From assembly GCF_035222485.1 (NCBI RefSeq), contig NC_085924.1, positions 3,534,001 through 3,598,000 of the forward strand: a stretch of 64,000 nt of DNA. The letters run 5' to 3'. Source of the DNA: Podospora pseudoanserina. Lineage: Eukaryota > Ascomycota > Sordariomycetes > Sordariales > Podosporaceae. Positions 43,552 through 53,562 of this stretch are shown here, piece after piece (position 1 is the first letter of the stretch; each line of letters begins with the position of its first letter). The position numbers and the translations under genes are program-made. The notes under the pieces were generated by a model. That model searched no databases and had not been told where the DNA came from. It saw only the letters and a list, made by a program, of their open reading frames with translations.

Positions 43552-43778
43552 GGGGTTGATGAGGGGGTTGAGCGGATTTTGGAACGGATCAGATTAGGGG
43601 GGGAGGGGGGCGAAGTGTGACGATGTAGACAGTCACATGGGTATGAAGATGTACATTTCGACTTCATTACATGTACGTGATACATTGATTGCTACAAGTA
43701 CATCGATTGCTTCATGGTCGCCTGGGATATCCACCACCCGACACCACCCATTACCCCTCCTTATTAGCCCTCCACTCT

Positions 43779-44561
43779 CTAAGCATACCCCTTCCTCTCC
43801 AACTCCCTAGCAGTGACAGCATCAAAGTCCTTCCGCCCCCTCGCAATCTCCCGTCTCCGTTCCCCCTCGAGCCTCTTCTCTTCTTCTACCCGCTCCCGCT
43901 CTTGCTGCTCCCTGAGCTCTCTTTTCGCAACCTCGGGGTGATGATGCTTCCTCGCCCAATCCTCACCACTAGCCTTTCTAGTCAGTTGTTCCCGCTCGTA
44001 GGCATCCTCCCGGCGCTGCTCATACTTCTTCAGCGGCCTCTGAACCTCCTTTTTCTGAGAAGGAAACAGGGTCACTTTGGCGAGCTGCTCTTCCCTCTGC
44101 TGCTGGAGTTTCTCAAGGGCTCTCTGTCTAACCCTCTCTCCACGCTTGACTGCCCCGTCCGGGTCCTCCGGCTCTGCTCCAGTGAAAGGGATGATGGGGG
44201 ATGGAGACTCTTTGCTGGAGAGGCTGGGCGGGTTTTCGGGGACGAGGTCAAGGTAGGGGTTGACCGTTGTCTTTGGGCCAACGTGTTTGTATTGTGTGGT
44301 TCCGGCCTGGAAGAGGAGAGCTTGCGCCTTAGTAACACCGGGGGCAAGTCGACGGGCGGTTTCAATGGGGAGGAAGCAATGTTCTGGGAGTTGTGCTGGG
44401 TGGGCTGTGACTGATGGCGGAAAGACTGTGAGGTTCTCGCGGGCGAGGGTGCCGGGGGAGAGCGAGCGGTCGCTGGTGGAGCGGACTATCTTGGTTGGCC
44501 TTGAGTTGGGTAAGGATACCGGGTGAGGGTTGATGCCGTTGTCGCTATAGGAGGGTGACAT
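43779..44561 (-). CDS. Hypothetical coiled-coil protein
   Basis: Intronless, 260 residues, start MSPSYSDNGINPH. The N-terminal half is Pro/Ser/Thr-rich with short conserved-looking segments (HCFLPIETARRLAPGVTKAQALLF, then TTQYKHVGPKTTVNPYLDLVP). The C-terminal half, about residues 135-260, is an Arg/Glu/Gln-rich charged helix (ERVRQRALEKLQQQREEQLAK and later REQQERERVEEEKRLEGE) and ends ARELERKGYA. No signal peptide or membrane segment. The uninterrupted frame, good codon usage and separate segments argue that it is a real gene. I do not recognise the family; a structural or scaffold role is a guess. It is convergent with the dehalogenase gene. Confidence 0.75.
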   Translation of the reverse strand: MSPSYSDNGINPHPVSLPNSRPTKIVRSTSDRSLSPGTLARENLTVFPPSVTAHPAQLPEHCFLPIETARRLAPGVTKAQALLFQAGTTQYKHVGPKTTVNPYLDLVPENPPSLSSKESPSPIIPFTGAEPEDPDGAVKRGERVRQRALEKLQQQREEQLAKVTLFPSQKKEVQRPLKKYEQRREDAYEREQLTRKASGEDWARKHHHPEVAKRELREQQERERVEEEKRLEGERRREIARGRKDFDAVTARELERKGYA

Positions 44562-46186
44562 TGCTACTGTCGATAGTGATGTCTATTTAGGTGGTATGTT
44601 TGTTTTGTTTTGTTGTCTTTCTCAGGGGTAAAAGTGGAGTCGCTGATGCGTCAAGACAAAAGAGGTCGACTTTGGTAACAAAAGGCCAACTTGAAAGGTG
44701 AACAAAGGTGGCGGAATGTTACATGAAGGTTGAAGAGCTCGGTGGTGCTTTTATTATTACTGTGAGGACGGTGAGCAAACGTCAGGTGAAATCGAAGCTG
44801 GTGATGGTGACGGTCGAGTGGCTGTCAACAGCAACAAAGTTAGCGACTACCAGACCAAAACTCTGCAAGATATAGCTAGACTGTTTGGTGTTTGACCAAG
44901 TTAGAAGATCAGGAAACCTACTTTTCACCTTCCAGAACCCCCTTGTTGATTCAATCTGCAATATGTACGCGATGCTTTCATCTAAAACCCCCTCTGCAGG
45001 TGAGACGCTCCGTCAAAGGACAGAGTTACGAATTTCTCACTGATTCTCAAGGTAAATACCCAACAATCTAGGTGTCTTGCTCCTTCATATTTATTTCCAC
45101 AGAAGTGTCTGCGTACCCTAGAACGCGTCACCGGTCATCCCAACTAGTTCCAACATCGGCCCCTTATCACCGACTTCCCTGGTGATAGTTCTCTAGATAA
45201 GCTATTGAGGAAAGAACGAAAAAGCCATCCGGGTACTGTACGCGCGCACTGGGCTAGGCAGTACCTGCCTTCCACTTGATATTATCTCGATCAACTTTGG
45301 CCTCGCCCTCTCTCTCTCTTCTTCTTCTCTCCTCACGGCATCAAACAAAAACTGCTCGCCCTGCCCACGCCACAAGTAAGTTGTCATTTCCTGTTCGTTT
45401 TGGTTGTTTTCTTGGCTTCATCGTTCGATATTTTACGGCTGCTTCTTTTGTTTACCTCAAAAGGGGTGATCAAGTCTTGGGGTCGGTCGCCATGGCGATT
45501 CGGGACTGACAGACGACTACTTTGGGTCTGGGAATGCCTTCGACTCCAGGTTTGGCCGTCAACAACTTCTGTCGACACCAGATTCCGCCATCTACAACTT
45601 CCATCGACTTCACACTCGCTCGTCTTCAAGTTTGTTTGGCCTTGGATATGGCCGTTGGCGAGCGCCCTTGACAACAGTACAGGCACCGCCATGTCGCCAG
45701 TTTAGATATACTCTAGCTGGGCAAATCGACACAACACCGATAGGAGCTCCCACTGGGTCCGAAAATAACCTGCTGGAGGACGGCGTCTACTCCGATGTGG
45801 ATTACAAGAGAGCTTCAGCCATGACAATCTGCAGAATACCCTCGACCCACACACTTTGTCCGCTTCTGAGCGCGCCTTGGGGTACATCAAACCGCAAGAG
45901 ACCACACCATCACCTCTCCTTACGAGACAAGCGGCTGGGGTTAAAATCTCAGCCACAGCAGCATCTCAGAGTTGGGAATGGTTATCAACATGCCATATAC
46001 TAACACCTTGTTCTCTAGCAATAACACAAACACACACTCCCCCTCTGTTTTTTTATTTTTGTTTTTTTTTTTTTGGAAAAAAAAAAAAAAAAAAAGAGGC
46101 AAGAAAGATGGGGCGGTCGGGGTATGTCAACGATCTACATCTAATGCCAATCCGAAAAGCAAATAAATGCTGATGTTCTACTAGAT
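44562..46186. other. Intergenic, possible multi-exon leader of the 46187 gene
   Basis: No complete gene model. It contains splice-like signals on the plus strand: a GTAAGT donor at about 45377 and a TACTAAC branch with CTCTAG acceptor at about 45999-46019, suggesting spliced 5'UTR exons. Two coding-like stretches (45630-45820 and 45815-46000) lie in different frames. A T12/A19 tract at 46061-46095 separates them from the start at 46187. Confidence 0.4.
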
Positions 46187-47569
46187 ATGACACGACCAAC
46201 CTGGGGCCGTTCGGCGTCCCTGGCTCTTCGCCCCCCTCCTCCTGTATGTTTTCACCAAGTGCCGGTTTTGCCTACTCGCGAGCAAACAATATCCTGGCAG
46301 TTGGGAGTATACCATTTTTTTTCCGTTCACGTTTGCTAACAATCTTTTTTTCCACAGCCTCGCGGAGGATCTGGGGTGGGTGGCGGTCCCGGCGGCGGCG
46401 GCCGGAAGCGCGCGGCCCCCGGTCAGGGGGGGTCCAGGAAGAGGGCCAAGAAGGCCGTAAGTACATTTTTTCTTTTTTTTTTCTTGGTGTGCAGATTCTT
46501 TTTTTGCTTTTGGGCAGCCAGTTGGCTTAGTGGCCTTGCTGGAGTTGAGTCGTTGACTTGCTTTCTTGTCGAGTTGAGGGGGATGCTTGTGTACGTCCGA
46601 GATGGACGGAACATGTCTGGTTCTATCTTGGGGCTTGGTGGCGTCAGTCTGAGGACTGTCACTTTCTCCCGTTTATTTTGGATCGGTCGAGTTGACTTGC
46701 GGCTGTTTTTGACGGTTGCATAGTTTGGGTGACTGGTCTCGGATGTCGAGGGATTGTATATGTCTTTGGGCTGCTCTGCTTTTCTTTGCAGTTGTTTCCA
46801 ACTCTTCTTTATCCGGCTTTAGACTGTCATTAGGTTTGGCTTGGCTTGCTTCAGACATTCGACTACTCGGACTTTTCTGTCTCATCAACACTTGCCTTGT
46901 TTATCCTGCCCATTTGAGTCCTCGCGCCCCGTCACACCACCACTCCATCGCTCCAGCAGAGATGCTGGTATTCCGCTTCTCGAGACTCTCATCATCGGCG
47001 CAATGCCAGCAGGACCACCTACAACAACAGCAGCGTTCGCAAGAGACCTCTCAAGGCGTCTGAACACAACCATGACACTGGGCTTCTCTTCTCCTTCGGG
47101 AGTATTACTGATGGTGTGGTGAAGGAATGGTAGTCAATATGTTGTCGAGGTTGAGTTTGACAGTGCCGAAAGCTTCGGCCAACCTTCTTTGCTCTGTTAC
47201 TTATTCTTCCCAGAATAAAACGCCAAGGCAGCTGTGAATAAATATCTTGCTACCTTGAACATAAAGCTAACATCACTCTCTCCTTCCCAGAAAAAAAACA
47301 ACGCCGGCGAAGAGGAGGAGGAAGAGGAGGAGGAGGAGAACCCCGCGGTGGCGGCGGTGGGCGGTGGTGGTGGAGAGGCCGGTGCTGGTGCTGGTGGTGC
47401 TGGCAACGGCGAAAGGAGCGGCGGCTTCGCGGCTGCTGCCCCCGAGCCCGAGCCTGCTCAAGAGCAAGCTTTTGGTGGCTGTGGTGAGGGTGGAGGTGAG
47501 GAGATGACGGAGGAGGAGATGGCGGCGGTGATGGAGGCGTGGCGGAGGGAGAATGGGCTGCAGGAGTGA
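46187..47569 (+). CDS. Hypothetical basic/acidic low-complexity protein, exon model uncertain
   Basis: Three coding exons proposed: 46187-46243, 46358-46456 and 47291-47569; 144 residues, all joins in phase 0. Intron 1 is textbook (GTATGT, GCTAAC branch, CCACAG). Intron 2 (GTAAGT to TTCCCAG) is 834 nt, long for this window. The product starts MTRPTWGRSASLALR, becomes Gly/Arg-rich, has a bipartite-like nuclear signal (RKRAAPGQGGSRKRAKKAKKNN), an all-Glu block, Gly/Ala-rich sequence and a C-terminal helix EEMTEEEMAAVMEAWRR. Nuclear location is likely. I do not recognise it. The long second intron contains another coding-like segment (about 46960-47100), so additional or alternative exons are quite possible, and the start could lie upstream. 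Confidence 0.45.
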
Positions 47570-49568
47570 GCTCCTTGCTTGCTTGCTTACTGGCTGGGTG
47601 TGAGCCTCTCCTGGGATTGTGGTGGTGGACCTTTTTTGTCTCCCTGCTGGGTCTTGGGCCTGGCGTTTTCTCTGCTGTGTGGCTGGCTGGCTGGTTTTTT
47701 TCGTTTTTTAAAAAAAAACAGGAACGATAGGACTGGGAAGGGGTCTGGGAGGCGCTGGGGCGCTGGGTTTGGCTGGGGTCTGGTTTGGGGCTCTGTGTTG
47801 GCTTGGGCTTTTTCCTCTGGTATTCTCGGTTCTGGTGTTTTCTATGGGGAAATTCTCTCTAGTCTGGGTTATTTGGGCGGGGGAGTGGCTTTTGTGATAC
47901 AGTTTTTTTGGCCTGAGAGAAAAAAGTGAATAAACCAGGAGGTGGTGGGGGGTTCGTCTTGAGTTATGGTGTTATCTTTGTTGTGAAATGTGTGATAATA
48001 CGTGTGATTATGTTTTGATGTTCTGTTCCTTGCTATGTCGATTTTTTTATTTTATTTTTTTATTTTTTTTGGGGGGGGAGGGGGAGGGGGGGCGTTTGTG
48101 AGCGCTGCTGAACTTCAACGTCTCCCAAACACGGGAAATAGCCAGGATGACCATATTAACTCGCCTCAAGGCATTACGAAGAGTGGCGCCCCTTTTTTTT
48201 TCGTTTTCGAGTACTTCCAGCGAGAGGTTTTAGGACACTTTGGTCCCCATATCAACCTAAGAAGACTCGGCCCTCTCAGAGAGCTGGCTCCCTACACTGG
48301 GAAACCTATCTGCCAGTTCTCTTGCGGGTTGCTGTATAGCTTGTTGGGCGCTTGTGGACGTATAAGCGCGGTCTTGAAGTTGTTGCTTCCATGGTCAAGT
48401 AGTTTGGTGGTCGTTTACAAACATGAAAGAAAATCTATTCCCGAGTTCTTCCTTCACGAGTATTGTATCCTCTTCCACATTATGTCGAGGCTGGAATTCT
48501 GGACGCCCCTTGAGCGAGATACATGTTGAAGTGACGACGTGCTCGGAAGGCTAAAGTAGAGTACCTCAGCTCTGTCAAAAGTCACACAACCACATCACAT
48601 CACAGGCCCCATAACCAACGTTTTACACCAGATTTTGTCATTTTATTACTCCAACACCCCACCCTTCAGCAAGGTCTCGAGACTCTTTTTGCTCAAAATA
48701 CATCGGCTCTGAGCTCTGTTCATTTTCTTTTTGTCTTCTTATTTCATAATTGTATCTCAGCCCCCCAACGACACAACTCAACCCAGACACTGAAGCAACA
48801 ACCAGTCCTGGTCTCCATCTCTCTGACAAGAGGTACATCACACCACCGTAGACCTCTCTAAGAAAACAATAAAAGCCAGAGAAATACACCCTCACCCCAC
48901 CTCCAGCAACCCCCAACCCCCCAACCCCTCATCCCCTGTGTCGTATGCTTCATGTGTTGGGTATCAAAATCATCCCACCATGCACAATTCGTAAACCGTA
49001 AATGTCGTTGGATGTAAATCTCCTTCCTCGGGAGGGAGCAGCCTTCGGCTCTCAACCTGCACCAGTGCCCCAATCCGCAACGCCATTTCATCCGCATCCC
49101 AAACTCCGCGACACCGTCGCTTGCCCCTTGCTGTTGTTGTTATCTCTCTTGGAGTGTGCGTGACCATGGTCGCGGGTGACCCTCCGAAGGTGTCTGAAAC
49201 CCCTCAGTCCTGTCCCATCAGCCACCATCCTCACCCCTCTACCATTAAGTAGTACCAATACGTTGAAAAGAATCCCTTTGCCAAAATGCAGACCTGTTCC
49301 AAAACCTCACCCAATCCCTTGTTTATTCTTTTGCCCTTTTCCCATGTTTTTTTCGCCTCGTTTATCATGTGTATCCCAATCGCAAACAAAAATACCACAT
49401 CAAGCGGCAAAAAGAAAAAGCCAACAAACACGAGCAAAAAAAAAACTCGGGATAACCTCGCCCTATTGGCAAAATTGACGAAAAAAACTAATTCGATCGC
49501 GTACAAATACAGATTTGAACAGAACGCTCGACTCAGCTGCATCACCCTTGGCGTTCCCAGCCTTGGAA
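47570..49568. other. Gene-free stretch
   Basis: No supported gene over 2 kb. 47570-48060 is T/G-rich, probably 3'UTR and terminator of the preceding gene. A 164-residue plus frame at 48035-48529 opens in a T-run and has no features; minus frames at 48638-49167 include one hydrophobic segment but no start context or splice support. 49230-49530 is the 3' flank of the next minus gene. Confidence 0.45.
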
Positions 49569-50829
49569 TCATTGGGAAGCAGTACCGACGTCCTCAAACT
49601 CGGAAGGATTGAGAAGATCGTCCCAGTTGTCCACCGAAGCAACGGGCGATGTATCAGAAGCGACAAATGTCTCCTTGTTTGGTCCGTCACCGGCGATGTG
49701 TGACTGCTCCCGAAAGTCATATCCGGTGACGAAATCCGTATAACCGGAGCCCATGTCTTCAAAACTCATGTTGGCAAAGTAGGCCGTAGGAGAACCATGA
49801 AGCTCAGGATCGATTGCCTGGGCCAAGGTGTCGGGACTGCTGTTGGGCGCAGCAGTCATAAAGTTCTGGAACGACAACTCCTGGGACAGCATAGGTGAGT
49901 TGGATGCGCTGAAGTGACCAAACGAGTTGTGCCTCGAGGCAGAGGCCATGATCTCGGCGGCGCTGCTGTCGATTTCACTCTCGGGTGAGGTAGGGTTGCT
50001 CGACGTACCCATCGAGACCGGTGAGACCGATGCAGCTGGCTCCCGGCTGGTTGCTGACGAGTTTGATGCTGGGCTGATTGAGCGACGGGTGCGCCGCTGC
50101 CGAGGAGGGTACTCATGCGGCCCATACGGGTACTGCATGTTGTCGAGTCCGAAGCTCTGCTGTGAAGCAAAGGACGGAGACTGCGAGAGTGGCTTGGACA
50201 CACCCGAGTAAACGGGCATCTGAAGCTGCATTGGCATAGAAGACATGTGTGACGGTGGATACGGCGAGTATGTTGGCGTGAACTGAACTGGGTATGCCTG
50301 GACCCGGGGCATTACACTCCCAAAGACTTGGTTGAATTGTTCGTCGACTTCCTGATAGCGGGCTCGAGTTTGGTAGTCCATTGTATGTTCGGCCAGACGG
50401 TGTCTTGGCAGGTCATCAATCTCGTCATACCACAGTCCTTTCTCGACATTTTCTTTGGTGATTTTGAAGCGCTTGCCAGTGCGCTGAAAGTGAACCTCGG
50501 ATGCTTGATGTGCGGATTTGAGGCGGTCCTCGAGACTTCGGTCCATGCGACGAGAAGCAGCCACATAAGCTCTTTCCTTGTTCTCCAAGTTGGATTTGAC
50601 AGACTTGTCCATGGTTGTGTCGCTCTTGGCTGGCTGAGATGTTGAGGAGGTTCGTCGCTTGTGGGAAGCGGTTGGCTTTTGCTGAGGAAGCTGTTAGCCA
50701 TTGCAAAAAGAGTCGGCAAGCGCTGGAAACCTGTTGGCAAGCGTGGAGTCACTTGTGACTTACCTCTCTGACGGCTGTGTTGTCCTGCGGCGTCTCGGAC
50801 GGTCGTGTTGATGGTGCACGTTTACCCAT
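49569..50829 (-). CDS. Conserved-looking Ser/Pro-rich protein with basic N-terminal segment
   Basis: Two exons: 50829-50764 (MGKRAPSTRPSETPQDNTAVRE) and 50681-49569, phase 0, with GTAAGT donor, GGCTAAC branch and CCTCAG acceptor; 392 residues. The N-terminal ~110 residues are charged and helical (NKERAYVAASRRMDRSLEDR, then KRFKITKENVEKGLWYDEIDD), the most conserved-looking block. The rest is Gln/Pro/Ser/Tyr-rich and disordered, with repeated Ser-Pro sites and an acidic C-terminus (WDDLLNPSEFEDV) of activation-domain type. The MGKRAPSTRPSETP start and the RRxDRSLEDRLKSA basic helix suggest a nuclear regulator, but no zinc finger, bZIP or homeodomain is visible. I do not recognise the family with certainty. 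The splice-supported reading frame makes it a confident gene of unknown function. Confidence 0.82.
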
Positions 50830-53480
50830 GAGGACGGCTGTTGATGGTACACGGATCACGGATCACAGTTTGCAGGATGGGTGTTAAGGACAGCCGGGCG
50901 AAGAGAGAGAGTTTCGATTTGATAGTAGTGGTTGATGGGCTCTTATGTTTAAACTCGAGAGAATTTGGAAAAGCCAAGAGACGAGAGTGGAAGAATATAA
51001 AAGGAGACAGAGTTTGGCTAGCCAGAGGAAACTAGTGGAAGTCGCGGGTGTTACGAACACCGGGCCAGAGAACTGGAGCCATGCTACTGCTTTGAGGTGG
51101 GAAGTGGCGGTGCCTTTCGGGCGCTTCGCTGTCAACGAAACTCTGTTTGTTTCTTCGATCGATTGTTGAAGCTTCGATCTCCGATCTATGGCTGGTACCT
51201 TTTGGGCGCGACGTTAGCGACCGAGGTACCTCTTGGGTGGTCCGCCAACCCCGCTTTTTCTTCTCGTGTACACTGCGTCGACAGGACTGGAGGAGCCCCC
51301 AACAAAAGCCGGACATGGTCGAGATGTGGCAGGGTCTCCAAACTCTAGGATAGCAGCCCCTCCGCTCAGGGGAAGACTCCTCGTGTCTGAGGGGACTCGA
51401 TCCGAGACAGAGCCCGTCTACACCGGCCCCGTCATACTACGCATCCGGAGATGCTTCCAGCATGGTAGCATCAACATGTGACCTTAGCGAACTCCCAACT
51501 AAATCGCATTCAAGACACGATCCCAAAACCTGACAATTGATGAAGATGAACCAGTGGCTCTGTCTACATCCTGCGAGTTGCAAAACAAAAAAACTACGTC
51601 AGTTTATCAGATGAATGAACAGTGCATCGCAGTCTCTCTCGGCCGCCGGTAGCTCTCTCTGATAAATGTTGCCCGAGCAGGTGTTTGCAACCAATTGCTC
51701 TTGGCAGACATGGGCGGAAGTTTTCGTCCGGCCATAGGTGAACAACGGCTGATACCTCACCTGTTAACAGTTGGCGCAACCAATCAAGGCACGGCAGTTG
51801 CTGTGAAGTGCCCCTCCATGCCGTTGGTTTCCTGGATCTGTGACATGCGGTGCCCAGACAGCAAGACAGCCCAGCAAGATTCCTGCCGCGCATCAGGCTC
51901 CTGGTTCCATCGTTCTCTCAAAACCACGTGCGACCACAGTGTGAGCGTTTGGGCTAGGATCTGCAATCGTGGCTGGCAGGATGAAGCTTCCAAGAGCTGG
52001 GAGCTCATTTGATCAAAGTGAGGGGAAATTGTTAGCACGACATGCGATTTTCCCGCTTCCACATCAAATTCCAATCTTCCAAGGGATGGCATTTAGGCTT
52101 GGCACGTCAGTGCTTCACTCTGCGCTAGCCTCTTTGGGTCGCCTCTTTCTCTGCCACTAGCTTGACGTCATTATGATGTTTCTTTGGAGCAATCTCTCAA
52201 GGCGAATTCCATATTGCGACCGCCGGGCATAGTGTCTGTATCGACCTATTCCCACTCGCCCCATTCGTGGCTTGAAGGGGATTTTCCATCCATTGCAAAG
52301 CACCAGTCACGCTCTCGCTCTCGCTCTCGCTCTTGGTTTCTCCTTCCGCTTCCGGTCGCAATTGGCAAGCAGATGTGTGCAGTTGTGCCTGGCGTCGGGC
52401 AGGTCTGGCGTGCTGGCCCATGTAGACCCGTCTGTCCGGATCCGGGATGGGGTGCTTCATGATTGAATGGGAAATGGCAATTCTTCTCGAACCCGCAAAA
52501 CCTCCTCGGACCACCCCCCGGCCTTCCGCTGCTTGTGATTCGTCAATTGTTTCTCGGAATATGTTGGGAGAATGACATGAGATGACGGGAAATATTGTTA
52601 GCGACCTTGGCATCCTCGGCCGGCGGATGCAAGTGATGCAGGTCTGAATTGATGTCTTGTTGATGACCAGCTCTCCACTTGGGGTGATCCCCCTCCCGTC
52701 CACGTCTATCAATCAAGATCTGGAGCGACGGGGATACGGTGTGTTATCGTTGATCCAGCAAACTCTGACTGCCGTCAAGCCCAGGTGGGATGATCTTGAA
52801 AATACGTCACAAAGTCCCATCCGATTGAAATCGGCGCGGGACATGTTGGACCCGGGCAAATTCCCGATCTTCGGCTGAGGACTGGTTCCGACTTGATTAG
52901 CAATGCGCCGCCGCTTTGTCAGAGAATTTTCACTTACATTGGACGATCCCCACATAATAGGTCTGTTCATTTTGTCGCCGATAAAGTCAACCGGCTCTGA
53001 TATGCTAGCCACTCCCTCACTTCGCCGCCTGCATGTCCGTCTGTAGCCGAATCCTCTTGGACCCTGTATACCGGCCTAAACTTTGACATAAGCTTCTGTC
53101 ATGTTGAACACAAGGGTCTGCCCCCGTCGAAAGTGCCCGGCAAAGCACGCACTGGTGCACATGCAGAAGGGTTGTCTGTCAACATGAGATGAAATACTAA
53201 TCAAGTTAAATACATTTGATCAATTTGAGATGTCTGGAGCAAGTCGACGGCAACTCATCGTCATCTGCCGGCACTCAGATCAGACAAGCTACCTCTGAGG
53301 TATCAGTTCGCAGTGGTACTGCCCATTTCCGAACTGAACAAAGTTGCCCCCCAGATTCTGACTGAGCCAATCCGCCATCAAAGTTTTCTGGACCAAGGTA
53401 GAATCCCAAGAAGACATGTGAATGATTTGGTGGTATTGCAACGGGTAAGGGAGTCCTGTGACTGAAAATGACAGCAAAAA
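50830..53480. other. Gene-free stretch, part 1
   Basis: No gene supported. 50830-51200 is the promoter of the preceding minus gene. A CTCGCT repeat of about five units lies near 52311-52334. All frames are under about 170 residues, overlap each other on both strands and lack features. Confidence 0.45.
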
Positions 53481-53485
53481 GGCAT

Positions 53486-53562
53486 GCAAAAAAAAAAAGA
53501 AAAAGAAAGAAGAAAAAATAAAGAGAAAAAAGAACAAAAAAAGAAAAAAAAGAAAACAGAAA
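53486..53562 (+). repeat. A-rich purine tract
   Basis: About 77 bases of almost pure A/G with A-runs of up to eleven. It could be a simple-sequence tract or the tail of an old retroposed copy; there is no recognisable body upstream. Confidence 0.8.

Noticed and set aside
48035-48529. 164-residue plus frame
   Set aside because: Begins in a T/G homopolymer tract; no start context, domain or splice support.
48638-49167. Possible small membrane protein on the minus strand
   Set aside because: One hydrophobic segment only, weak start, no intron consensus joining the overlapping frames.
53486-53562. Poly-A tail of a LINE-like insertion
   Set aside because: No element body or target duplication recognised beside the A-rich tract; listed as a simple repeat only.
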